From an uncultured Clostridia bacterium (lineage in GTDB: Bacteria > Bacillota > Clostridia > Christensenellales > Borkfalkiaceae), in contig CAKQLR010000003.1 of the NCBI GenBank assembly GCA_934254725.1, positions 1 through 64,000 on the forward strand: 64,000 bases of DNA. Direction: 5' to 3'. The notes beneath the pieces are model-generated. The model was given only the letters and a program-made list of their open reading frames with translations, did no database searches and was not told the origin of the DNA. Made by a program: the position numbers and the translations under genes. Each line of letters begins with the position of its first letter. Position 1 is the stretch's first letter. Of this stretch, positions 16,424-23,793 are shown piece by piece.

Positions 16424-17257
16424 TTATTTAAGAAATTTATCCGTAATGGTTTTTAAAGCCTTTTCAAAGCGAACTCCGTAGAAGTGTGTGGAAAAGTCCT
16501 TCGTTTCGGTTATACATTTCACTACAAACTTTGCAGCAAACGCCGCGGCGGAAAGTAAACTTTCACCTTTTTCGTACGCGCCGGTAAATGCCGAAGCGTA
16601 AATATCGCCCGTTCCGTGAGATCTTCTGTCTACGAAATCTTCGAAATGATATTCGATTTTTTCTCCGTCCCAGACAGCCACGCCGAGCTTGTCATCCGAG
16701 AAAGACACGCCCGTAAGCACTATTTTACCCGCACATAGCTTGCGGAGTTCTTCTATAAGTTTTTCAAAATATTCTTTGTCGTGGCAACCGTCCTTGTACT
16801 CCACGCCGGTAAGGAAGCACGCCTCGGTGATATTCGGCAGAATTATATCGGCTTTTTTTACAAGCGCCTTCATTTTTTCCACAAAGGCAGCGTCAAACCC
16901 GGGGTAAAGCAAACCGTTGTCCGCCATAACTGGGTCGACTATAAGTTCGCCGCCGTCATTCAAAAACCTGTCCTTGCACTCGCCGACGTATTCTATTTGT
17001 TTAGCGCTGCCAAGGTAGCCCGTGTAAATGCAGTCAAAAGCAATTTTATTGTGCTCCCACTTATCGTAAATTTTGGGCATTTCCTCGGTGGCGTCAAGAA
17101 ACGTCCAGCCGTCAAACCCGCCCGTATGGGTGGAAAGTATTGCAGTAGGCAGTACTGCTGTTTCTATGCCGAACGCCGAAAGAATGGGCAACGCCACGGT
17201 AAGAGAACATTGCCCCACGCATGAAATATCCTGTATAGTAAGTATTCTTTTTTCCAT
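16424..17257 (-). CDS. pdxY: Pyridoxal/pyridoxine kinase
   Basis: A 277-residue ribokinase-fold kinase of the PdxK/PdxY group, which phosphorylates B6 vitamers to make pyridoxal phosphate. It has ILTIQDISCVGQCSLTVALPILSAFGIE (residues 5-32), STHTGG, the DPVMADNGLLYPGF segment near 107-120, ILPNITEACFLTG, and the anion-hole/base motif RRSHGTGDIYASAFTG (G-T-G-D, catalytic Asp near 218). AAGGAA precedes the ATG. It is the last gene before the V-ATPase operon terminator region on this strand. Confidence 0.93.
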   Translation of the reverse strand: MEKRILTIQDISCVGQCSLTVALPILSAFGIETAVLPTAILSTHTGGFDGWTFLDATEEMPKIYDKWEHNKIAFDCIYTGYLGSAKQIEYVGECKDRFLNDGGELIVDPVMADNGLLYPGFDAAFVEKMKALVKKADIILPNITEACFLTGVEYKDGCHDKEYFEKLIEELRKLCAGKIVLTGVSFSDDKLGVAVWDGEKIEYHFEDFVDRRSHGTGDIYASAFTGAYEKGESLLSAAAFAAKFVVKCITETKDFSTHFYGVRFEKALKTITDKFLK

Positions 17258-17289
17258 TTTTTATTCCTTATTAAAAATTCTTTACAAAC

Positions 17290-17326
17290 AAAAAGTGCCG
17301 TTTTTCAAATATTATCGGCGCTTTTT
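17290..17326. repeat. Dispersed intergenic repeat, full hairpin (end of V-ATPase operon)
   Basis: AAAAAGTGCCG, a loop containing TTTTTCAAATATTAT, then CGGCGCTTTTT. Both arms and T-runs are present, so it can act as a terminator on either strand. It ends just before the stop of atpD (17342), and probably terminates the V-ATPase transcript. Confidence 0.7.
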
Positions 17327-17341
17327 AATATAAGGAGCGCC

Positions 17342-17977
17342 TTATTCGGCACCCTCTTTTAACATATCTTTTACCTTCATAAGTCTCGTCTGAGCGCCGC
17401 GCTCGTTTTCGTCAAGCTTAATAGAAATATACTTGATCGTCTCTTCAAGCTGAGGTATCATAACGTATTCGAGTGCGTTTACCCTACGCTTGTTCCTCTC
17501 TATTTCCGCGGCGAGCATTCTTACGGTTTTTTCTGTTTCCGCAAGTTCCACCATCTTAGGCAAAACCTTTACGAGCATTTCCACCGAAGCATCCGCCTCG
17601 CTTGTAAGCCCTGCAAACGAATAAGGCAACCGACCCGTACTTTCGCTTGCGGCAACTTGAATTTTGGGGACTTCCACCCCCATTACGGTGTCCGTTCCGC
17701 AGTCGATCGCAACAGGTGAAACGGGCATCGAGAAGGCTTGTTCCACAACTTCACCCGAAGAGAGCGAGCGCGCCAGCGCAAACTGACCGAGCACTCCGCC
17801 CATATCGGCTTCCACAGCCTCTCTCAAAGCCTTGTCCTTTCTGATTATTACGGAAAAGCGGCGAATCATTTCATCCGATTTATCCTTTAAAAGTTTATGC
17901 CCCCTCACCGCGGTTTTTAGCCTTGCTTTAAGCTTTTTAAGCTCCATACGGGTGGGGTTAACATTCAGTCTTGTCAA
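17342..17977 (-). CDS. atpD: V-type ATP synthase subunit D
   Basis: A 211-residue central-stalk subunit. The N-terminus LNVNPTRMELKKLKARL is the family hallmark, and the protein is largely two long helices that form the rotor axle inside the A3B3 head. The start codon is TTG, preceded by AAGGAG with 9-base spacing. No better ATG exists, since the next Met lies inside the conserved motif. It is the last gene of the operon, as in the Enterococcus hirae ntp cluster. Confidence 0.95.
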   Translation of the reverse strand: MTRLNVNPTRMELKKLKARLKTAVRGHKLLKDKSDEMIRRFSVIIRKDKALREAVEADMGGVLGQFALARSLSSGEVVEQAFSMPVSPVAIDCGTDTVMGVEVPKIQVAASESTGRLPYSFAGLTSEADASVEMLVKVLPKMVELAETEKTVRMLAAEIERNKRRVNALEYVMIPQLEETIKYISIKLDENERGAQTRLMKVKDMLKEGAE

Positions 17978-17998
17978 AGAAGTTTTCTCCTTTTTAGT

Positions 17999-18027
17999 GG
18001 AATAACGCGCGAAACAGGGGGCTTTTT
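17999..18027 (-). repeat. Dispersed intergenic repeat, copy upstream of atpD
   Basis: Read on the minus strand: A-run, GCCCCCTGTTTCGCGCGTTATTCC. It lies inside the V-ATPase operon between atpB and atpD, close to the ribosome site of atpD, so here it cannot be a simple end-of-operon terminator. Confidence 0.6.
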
Positions 18028-18050
18028 GAATAAATCCCGCGCCGTTTCGT

Positions 18051-19418
18051 TTAATCTTTCATGTATTTTTCTATGAACTGAATCTTAATTCTCTTAAGTT
18101 CCGACTTCGGAAGTATCTTCAGAAGCTTCCAGCCTATGTCGAGCGTTTCTTCTATCGAGCGGTTGGCGTCGAAGCCCTGCGAAACGTATTCCTTTTCAAA
18201 CTCTTCCGCAAACTTTGCATAGAGTTTATCCACGGAAGAAAGCGCAGTATCGCCGAGAATGGCGGCAAGCTCTTTGCATTCCTTACCGCGGGCGTAAGCG
18301 GAGAACAACTGGTTCATAGTGTCCGCATGGTCCTCCCTCGTCTTTCCCGCACCTATACCTTTATCCTTAAGTCTCGAAAGGGACGGCAGAACGTCGATAG
18401 GCGGAACAACGCCTTTTTTGAAAAGCTCCCTCGAAAGAATAATCTGGCCTTCGGTAATGTAACCCGTAAGGTCGGGAATGGGGTGGGTTTTATCGTCCTC
18501 AGGCATCGTGAGAATGGGGATTTGCGTAATAGAACCATCTTTTCCTCTTATTCTGCCGGCACGCTCGTAAAGCGAAGCGAGGTCGGTATAAAGATAGCCG
18601 GGGTAGCCCCTTCTGCCGGGTACTTCCTTTCTTGCGGCGGAAACTTCTCTGAGCGCTTCCGCATAGTTGGTTATATCGGTTATAATTACGAGAACGTGCA
18701 TACCGCACTCGAAAGCGAGGTATTCCGCGCAGGTAAGCGCCATACGCGGGGTTGCTATACGTTCTACGGCGGGGTCGTTTGCAAGGTTCGTAAACAGAAC
18801 CGTTCTTTCTATAGCGCCCGTCTTTCTGAAGTCGTTGATAAAATATTCGGCTTCCTCAAATGTTATACCTACCGCGGCGAAAACTACCGCGAACTTACTG
18901 TCGCTGTTTCTTACCTTAGCCTGTCTTGCAATCTGAGCGGCAAGTTCCGCATGGGGAAGTCCGCTCATACTGAACACGGGTAATTTCTGTCCTCTTACGA
19001 GAGTATTAAGCCCGTCTATCGCGGAAATACCCGTCTGAATGAACTCGTTGGGGTAATCCCTTGCGGCGGGGTTAATCGGCTCGCCGTTTATGTCAAGTTT
19101 CATTTTCGGGATAACCGGCGCGCCGCCGTCACGCGGGTTGCCCATACCGTCGAAAACTCTGCCAAGCATATCTTCCGAAACGGAAAGCTCTATGCTGTGA
19201 CCTAAAAATCTCGCTTTTGCGGTGGAAATCTGAAGCCCGTGGGAGGATTCGAAAAGCTGAACGACGGCTTTATCTCCGTTTACTTCCAGCACCTTGCCGC
19301 GACGGATTCCGTCAACGGTTTCTATTTCTACAAGCTCGTTATATTTAACGCCGTCCACGCCTTCGACGAGCATAAGCGGTCCTACGACTTCTTTAATGGT
19401 CTTGTATTCTTTATACAT
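18051..19418 (-). CDS. atpB: V-type ATP synthase subunit B
   Basis: A 455-residue non-catalytic head subunit. It starts YKEYKTIKEVVGPLMLVEGV and has GRVFDGMGNPRDGG, FIQTGISAIDGLNTLVRGQKLPVFSMSGLPHAELAAQIARQA in place of a functional Walker A, AEYLAFECGMHVLVIITDITNYAEALREVS, and SRLKDKGIGAGKTREDH. All these match archaeal/bacterial V-type B subunits. The ATG overlaps the end of atpA by 8 bases, consistent with equal production of the two head subunits. Confidence 0.97.
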   Translation of the reverse strand: MYKEYKTIKEVVGPLMLVEGVDGVKYNELVEIETVDGIRRGKVLEVNGDKAVVQLFESSHGLQISTAKARFLGHSIELSVSEDMLGRVFDGMGNPRDGGAPVIPKMKLDINGEPINPAARDYPNEFIQTGISAIDGLNTLVRGQKLPVFSMSGLPHAELAAQIARQAKVRNSDSKFAVVFAAVGITFEEAEYFINDFRKTGAIERTVLFTNLANDPAVERIATPRMALTCAEYLAFECGMHVLVIITDITNYAEALREVSAARKEVPGRRGYPGYLYTDLASLYERAGRIRGKDGSITQIPILTMPEDDKTHPIPDLTGYITEGQIILSRELFKKGVVPPIDVLPSLSRLKDKGIGAGKTREDHADTMNQLFSAYARGKECKELAAILGDTALSSVDKLYAKFAEEFEKEYVSQGFDANRSIEETLDIGWKLLKILPKSELKRIKIQFIEKYMKD

Positions 19419-21177
19419 TGTCCGAGCCTCCTTCTTTAAGCGCAGTCATCTCGCTGTTTAAAAGCGAAAGAATTTCGTCAAACTGACCGAGGTCGTCCTC
19501 AGGTATATATTTTGCCCTGCCTATCTTTTCCTTGGAGACGGAATTGAGAATATCGTCGAGGTCGGCGTAGTTATCCACAGCCTCGCCCGCAAGGCGATTG
19601 AATTCGTATATAATTTTAAGCATAAGATACTGCTTTTTAAGCGAAGCGTAAGTATCCGTTTCGTGGAAGGCGTTCTGATGCAGGAAGTCCTCCCTTACAA
19701 TCTTAGCAGTTTCCATAGTGATACGGTCTCTCGAAGAGAGCGCGTCTATACCTACAAGACGAACTATTTCGTCAAGTTCGGCTTCTTCCTGAAGTATCTT
19801 CATAATGAAAGCGCGCAGCGTAAAGTAATCGGAAGCCACGTTTTCGTCATACCAATCGGCAAGCCTGTCCGCATAGAGAGAATAACTTATCATCCAGTCG
19901 ATTGCGGGGAAGTGTCTTTTGTATGCGAGCGAAGCCGAAAGCCCCCAGAACACCTTTACTATACGCAAGGTTGCCTGAGCGACAGGCTCTGAAAGGTCGC
20001 CGCCCGGAGGAGATACCGCGCCTATCGCGGTTATCGAACCGGTCTTACCCTCTTTGCCGAGCACTTTGACGATACCCGCTCTCTCGTAAAACTCCGCAAG
20101 TCTGCCCGAAAGATAAGCGGGGTAGCCTTCGTCGCCGGGCATTTCTTCAAGACGACCGGACATTTCCCTCAAAGCTTCCGCCCATCTGGAAGTGGAGTCC
20201 GCCATGATAGCCACGTTGTAGCCCATATCGCGGAAGTACTCCGCAATCGTTATACCCGTGTAAATGGAAGCCTCTCTCGCGGCAACGGGCATATCCGAAG
20301 TATTCGCTATAAGAACGGTACGCTTCATAAGCGGTTCGCCTGTTTTCGGGTCTTTAAGTTCGGGGAACTCGTTTAAAACGTCGGTCATTTCGTTACCGCG
20401 CTCGCCGCAGCCGACGTAAACTATAATTTCCGCGTCCGCCCACTTTGCAAGTTGGTGCTGAACTACCGTTTTGCCGCTTCCGAAAGGACCTGGTACCGCC
20501 GCAACGCCGCCCTTCGCCACGGGGAAGAGCGTATCTATAACCCTTTGACCCGTAACCATAGGCATCGACGGGGTAAGTTTTTCGGCATAAGGTCTTGCCT
20601 TTCTTACCGGCCACTTCCTGAGCATCGAAATTTTCTTTTCTCCGCTGTCTGTGGAAAGAGTAGCTACGGTGTCAACTATGGTAAATTCGCCGTCGTGGCA
20701 GGAAAGCACTTTTCCCTTTATTCCGAACGGCACGGTTATATAATGTTTTACCGCCTTGGTTTCCTGAACGAAACCGAGTACGTCGCCCGCGACAAGCTCC
20801 TCGCCGACCTTACAGGTGGCTACGAACTGCCACTTCTTTTCGTGGTCCAGATTGTTTACCGAAATACCCCTCGAAATTCTGTCGCCGTACTTCTGAACAA
20901 GCGTTACGAGCGGGCGTTGTATTCCGTCGAATATCCCCTCGATAAGTCCGGGGGCAAGTTCTACGGAAAGAGGTTCGCCCGTGCTTTCCACGACTTCGCC
21001 GGGCCCCAGACCGCTCGTTTCCTCGTAAACCTGAATGGAAGCTTTATCGCCCCTCAGCTCTATAACTTCGCCTATGAGCTTCTTGTCCGAAATCCTCACG
21101 ACGTCGTTCATCTTGCAATCCGCCATATTTTCCGCCACGATAAGCGGGCCGGATACCTTTACTACTTTTCCTTGCAT
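19411..21177 (-). CDS. atpA: V-type ATP synthase catalytic subunit A
   Basis: A 588-residue catalytic subunit. The Walker A loop is GPFGSGKT (K236), followed by YVGCGERGNEMTDVL with the catalytic Glu, then MADSTSRWAEALREMSGRLEEMPGDEGYPAYL. The V-type specific non-homologous insert is present between the barrel and the P-loop (about 115-185). It couples ATP hydrolysis or synthesis to rotation of the central stalk. CGGGAGGAC precedes the ATG. Confidence 0.97.
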   Translation of the reverse strand: MQGKVVKVSGPLIVAENMADCKMNDVVRISDKKLIGEVIELRGDKASIQVYEETSGLGPGEVVESTGEPLSVELAPGLIEGIFDGIQRPLVTLVQKYGDRISRGISVNNLDHEKKWQFVATCKVGEELVAGDVLGFVQETKAVKHYITVPFGIKGKVLSCHDGEFTIVDTVATLSTDSGEKKISMLRKWPVRKARPYAEKLTPSMPMVTGQRVIDTLFPVAKGGVAAVPGPFGSGKTVVQHQLAKWADAEIIVYVGCGERGNEMTDVLNEFPELKDPKTGEPLMKRTVLIANTSDMPVAAREASIYTGITIAEYFRDMGYNVAIMADSTSRWAEALREMSGRLEEMPGDEGYPAYLSGRLAEFYERAGIVKVLGKEGKTGSITAIGAVSPPGGDLSEPVAQATLRIVKVFWGLSASLAYKRHFPAIDWMISYSLYADRLADWYDENVASDYFTLRAFIMKILQEEAELDEIVRLVGIDALSSRDRITMETAKIVREDFLHQNAFHETDTYASLKKQYLMLKIIYEFNRLAGEAVDNYADLDDILNSVSKEKIGRAKYIPEDDLGQFDEILSLLNSEMTALKEGGSDNV

Positions 21178-21220
21178 TTACGTCCTCCCGATGAAGGTCT
21201 TTTTCTGTTTGAAATATATT

Positions 21221-21247
21221 GTTTATGCGCGTTTTACGTGGTTTTTA
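21221..21247 (-). repeat. Dispersed intergenic repeat, copy upstream of atpA
   Basis: Minus-strand reading: A-run, CCACGTAAAACGCGCATAAAC. It is in the 88-base gap between atpF and atpA, about 45 bases before the atpA start. Confidence 0.55.
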
Positions 21248-21265
21248 TCTAACCCGAAAAACATT

Positions 21266-21586
21266 TTACTTTTTGTCTTTAAATAGAATATCTATGCCGA
21301 GGGCTTTCTCCGAAGCTTTCCTCAGCTCCTCCATACCGAAGCCTGTGCTTCCTTTTTTGGAGGGTATGCTCAGTATAGCAGGGTAAGGCGTTTCGTTAAA
21401 GCGCTTTAAAAAATCGCCGAGAGCCTCGGCAAGCTCCTCGGTCAGAAATATAACCGAGTACTCCTTGGCTATCTGCCTTAAAATTTCTTTAGCTTTCTTT
21501 TCGTCCTCCGCGCCGAAAGCGTCAACCCCCGCCGCTTTAAAAACGAGAACGCTGTCGTTATCGCCGACTACCGCCATTTTGTTCAT
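21266..21586 (-). CDS. atpF: V-type ATP synthase subunit F
   Basis: A 106-residue small central-stalk subunit. It starts MAVVGDNDSVLVFKAAGVDAF, ends in a FGMEELRKASEKALGIDIL helix, and has the Rossmann-like fold of the family, with FLTEELAEAL in the middle. It binds subunit D in the rotor. CCGGAGAG precedes the ATG. Length and position in the operon agree. Confidence 0.93.
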   Translation of the reverse strand: MNKMAVVGDNDSVLVFKAAGVDAFGAEDEKKAKEILRQIAKEYSVIFLTEELAEALGDFLKRFNETPYPAILSIPSKKGSTGFGMEELRKASEKALGIDILFKDKK

Positions 21587-21620
21587 AATGTTCTCTCCGG
21601 AAACACCGTTTTATAAACGG

Positions 21621-22622
21621 CTATTTTGTTTTTCTGAGCCTATCTTTTATTTGTTTTGCGTCAAGCCCGGCATTCAGGCACACCATTACTATACGCGCGT
21701 TTTTTATTTCCGCACGGCGGGTGTAAACGTAACCGATAAACGGCTGCGCGCCTTTCATATCGTAACGCGTCAGCCCGAGCAGCTCAACGGGATAATCGTC
21801 CGCCTGCTTTTCAAAAGTCCTCAGCGGTTGCCCGTTGTTCTTTTCCCTGACAGCCGAAACGACCCTTTCGTCAAACGAGGGCAGGCTGTTGCTTATCTGC
21901 TTGATCTTTTTATTGAAAGTTCCGCCGCTTAAAATTTCTTCCTCGCCGAGCGTTCTGAGTCTTATAAACTCTTCTAGCGGAACTCTCCCGCCCGTGACGA
22001 ACGCCTGTTTAAGCGCGTTATCATCCGCACATCTTAATGCGGAAGAAAGATTTGCGCTGTCGGCTCTGTCCTGCAAAATCCGTTTTAATTCAAGGCTTTT
22101 TGCATTCTGATTAAGATAGACGAACAACTGCCTTTTAAACGCGCAATCTACCTTGAAGCCGTCGGCTTCGCCCTTTTTATAAAGTTCGGCGCATTCGATT
22201 ATCGCTGCCGAAAGAGCCGCGGGAAGCTTGGAATAATCCTCTTTTTCGACGCATTCTTTAAGCGTAACCTTGGGGATAAACCCGTCCGCGCTTGCAATGC
22301 GCCACTCGTCCGCGCCGAAGTATTTGCTTTTTAAGAAAGCCTCCGCATTGTGAAAATCATAATCGGCAAGCAGAAATCTTTCCGTTTTTTCGTCGGTGGA
22401 ATACTCGCGGACAAAATCGTTTACGCGCTCTTCCTCCGTACGGAAAAGCCCCTCGCTGAGCGAAGGATTATCGCAGTCCGCGCCACCGCCGAAGCCGCTT
22501 TCCTTCAGAATATTCAACGCTTCGACAGGCGTGCTTTCAGCCATTTTTTCAATTTTACCGCCGAGCAAATCCCTCTCGCGCGATTTTATCACACCGTTTG
22601 TGAACGCAACGTCATAACGCAT
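21621..22622 (-). CDS. atpC: V-type ATP synthase subunit C
   Basis: A 333-residue all-helical subunit (called d in eukaryotes) that links the rotor to the membrane ring. The sequence diverges more than the other subunits, but YDVAFTNGVIKSRERDLL at the N-terminus, LRTLGEEEIL in the second half and the operon position between E and F support it. The C-terminal segment PFIGYVYTRRAEIKNARIVMVCLNAGLDAKQIKDRLR is the usual family ending. AGGT precedes the ATG. Confidence 0.9.
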   Translation of the reverse strand: MRYDVAFTNGVIKSRERDLLGGKIEKMAESTPVEALNILKESGFGGGADCDNPSLSEGLFRTEEERVNDFVREYSTDEKTERFLLADYDFHNAEAFLKSKYFGADEWRIASADGFIPKVTLKECVEKEDYSKLPAALSAAIIECAELYKKGEADGFKVDCAFKRQLFVYLNQNAKSLELKRILQDRADSANLSSALRCADDNALKQAFVTGGRVPLEEFIRLRTLGEEEILSGGTFNKKIKQISNSLPSFDERVVSAVREKNNGQPLRTFEKQADDYPVELLGLTRYDMKGAQPFIGYVYTRRAEIKNARIVMVCLNAGLDAKQIKDRLRKTK

Positions 22623-22673
22623 CGTTTACCTCATATTGCTTTTGCCGCCGCTGTTTTCAGGCGCGGCATATAC

Positions 22674-23240
22674 TCAGCCGAAAAGCTTTCCGGCGATTTC
22701 CGCTTGCTTTTTTTCTTTTTCCAAAGCGATAAGAGCCTCGAAAGTAAGGTTCTTATCCGTCTTTTCATTGGCGAGAATCACCCCGCCGGCAAACGAAGCA
22801 ATCTTTCCCGTTTTTAAAGAAAGTGCCTTTATCGCAGGTAAAGCGTTAATTTTTTCGCGGTAGCGACAGGAAGCGGACAGAATAAGCTCGTCGCCTTCCT
22901 CCGCGTACTTTTCAATCAATCGGCTGCACAGTTCGACGTAATCCTTCTCCGGAAGCTTCGTAAGCTTATCGAGAGCTAAAGCGAAAACTTCGTCCAGAAT
23001 ATCGCGTTTCGCGCCGAGAATGAGCTTATTGCAATCAAGCCTTGCGTTGATTTTTCTCTTTTCCACGTAGTCGCTGTTTTTCTTTTCAAGAAGCTCGAAC
23101 TGCTCTTTCCGTGTATTTTCGGCTTGTATCTCCGCATTTTTCAGCGTGTCCGCAGCCGCGCGTTCGGCGTCCGCAACCGTAAGGTTAGCCTTAGCCTCCG
23201 CGTCAGCAATAATTTTTTCGATTATGGGATTCTCTTTCAT
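22674..23240 (-). CDS. atpE: V-type ATP synthase subunit E
   Basis: A 188-residue peripheral-stalk subunit. The N-terminal ~80 residues are a charged, Ala-rich helix (AEAKANLTVADAERAAADTLKNAEIQAENTRKEQ) and the C-terminal domain is the small globular foot that contacts the A/B head. It pairs with the H subunit encoded first in the operon. The ATG overlaps the atpK stop (TAATG). Confidence 0.92.
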   Translation of the reverse strand: MKENPIIEKIIADAEAKANLTVADAERAAADTLKNAEIQAENTRKEQFELLEKKNSDYVEKRKINARLDCNKLILGAKRDILDEVFALALDKLTKLPEKDYVELCSRLIEKYAEEGDELILSASCRYREKINALPAIKALSLKTGKIASFAGGVILANEKTDKNLTFEALIALEKEKKQAEIAGKLFG

Positions 23241-23656
23241 TACTGTATAAGAATGGAAACAACGAGTGAGAGTATCGCGTAGGTTTCAATCATAGCGGGG
23301 AACAGCAAAAGTTTACCCGAGAGAGTTTCCTGCTTTGCAACCGCGTAAATACAGTTAGCTGCGGTTATGCCCTGGAATATAGCGGAAACCAAGCCCGTAA
23401 CTGCCATAGGCATTACTTTTGCGAAAAGCTCCCAACCGGTTAACCCTGCCGATACGCCTAAAATGGAGATAACGAAGCCGTAAATACCCTGCGTTGCGGG
23501 GAGAACTACGAGTATCATTACCTTACTGAACTTTTTGGGGTCTTCGGAAAGTACGCCCGCCGCCGCGGTGCCCGCTTTGTAAAGGCCGATGGACGAGCCG
23601 AGTCCGCACAGAATCATACACAGTGCCAGTCCGAAAAATCCGATTGCTTTTTCCAT
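23240..23656 (-). CDS. atpK: V-type ATP synthase subunit K (membrane ring, c subunit)
   Basis: A 138-residue protein with four membrane helices in two hairpins, slightly short for the family (usually about 155). The residues that coordinate Na+ in the Enterococcus NtpK ring are all present: L52, T55, Q56 and Y59 in LPATQGIY, Q95 in IFQGIT and E124 in MIETYA. This suggests Na+ rather than H+ transport. The ATG at 23656 is chosen because GGAGGAAAT lies before it. The frame is open 24 codons further upstream, but that part is not like the family. Confidence 0.95.
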   Translation of the reverse strand: MEKAIGFFGLALCMILCGLGSSIGLYKAGTAAAGVLSEDPKKFSKVMILVVLPATQGIYGFVISILGVSAGLTGWELFAKVMPMAVTGLVSAIFQGITAANCIYAVAKQETLSGKLLLFPAMIETYAILSLVVSILIQ

Positions 23657-23732
23657 ATTGTTTATTTCCTCCGTTTGCCTTATTATAAGGCTTTTGTTTA
23701 TGATTTTTTTGCCGTCTATCGCCTGCATTTAC

Positions 23733-23761
23733 GCAGTTAATGCGCGATATACGGGCTTTTT
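23733..23761 (-). repeat. Dispersed intergenic repeat, copy upstream of atpK
   Basis: Minus-strand reading: AAAAAGCCCGTATATCGCGC then ATTAACTGC. One of the best matches to the family core. It lies about 77 bases upstream of the atpK start and 33 bases after the atpI stop, again inside the operon. Confidence 0.65.
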
Positions 23762-23793
23762 ACTTTTATAAATCCCGAAAATCGGGAACGGTT

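Noticed and set aside
17290..17326. CRISPR array made from the dispersed repeats
   Set aside because: Copies are kilobases apart, differ in orientation and have no regular spacers or cas genes.
20452..21252. 266-codon open frame on the plus strand opposite atpA
   Set aside because: It is the antisense shadow of a highly conserved catalytic subunit. It has no ribosome site and gives a low-complexity, Arg/Tyr-rich product without family features.
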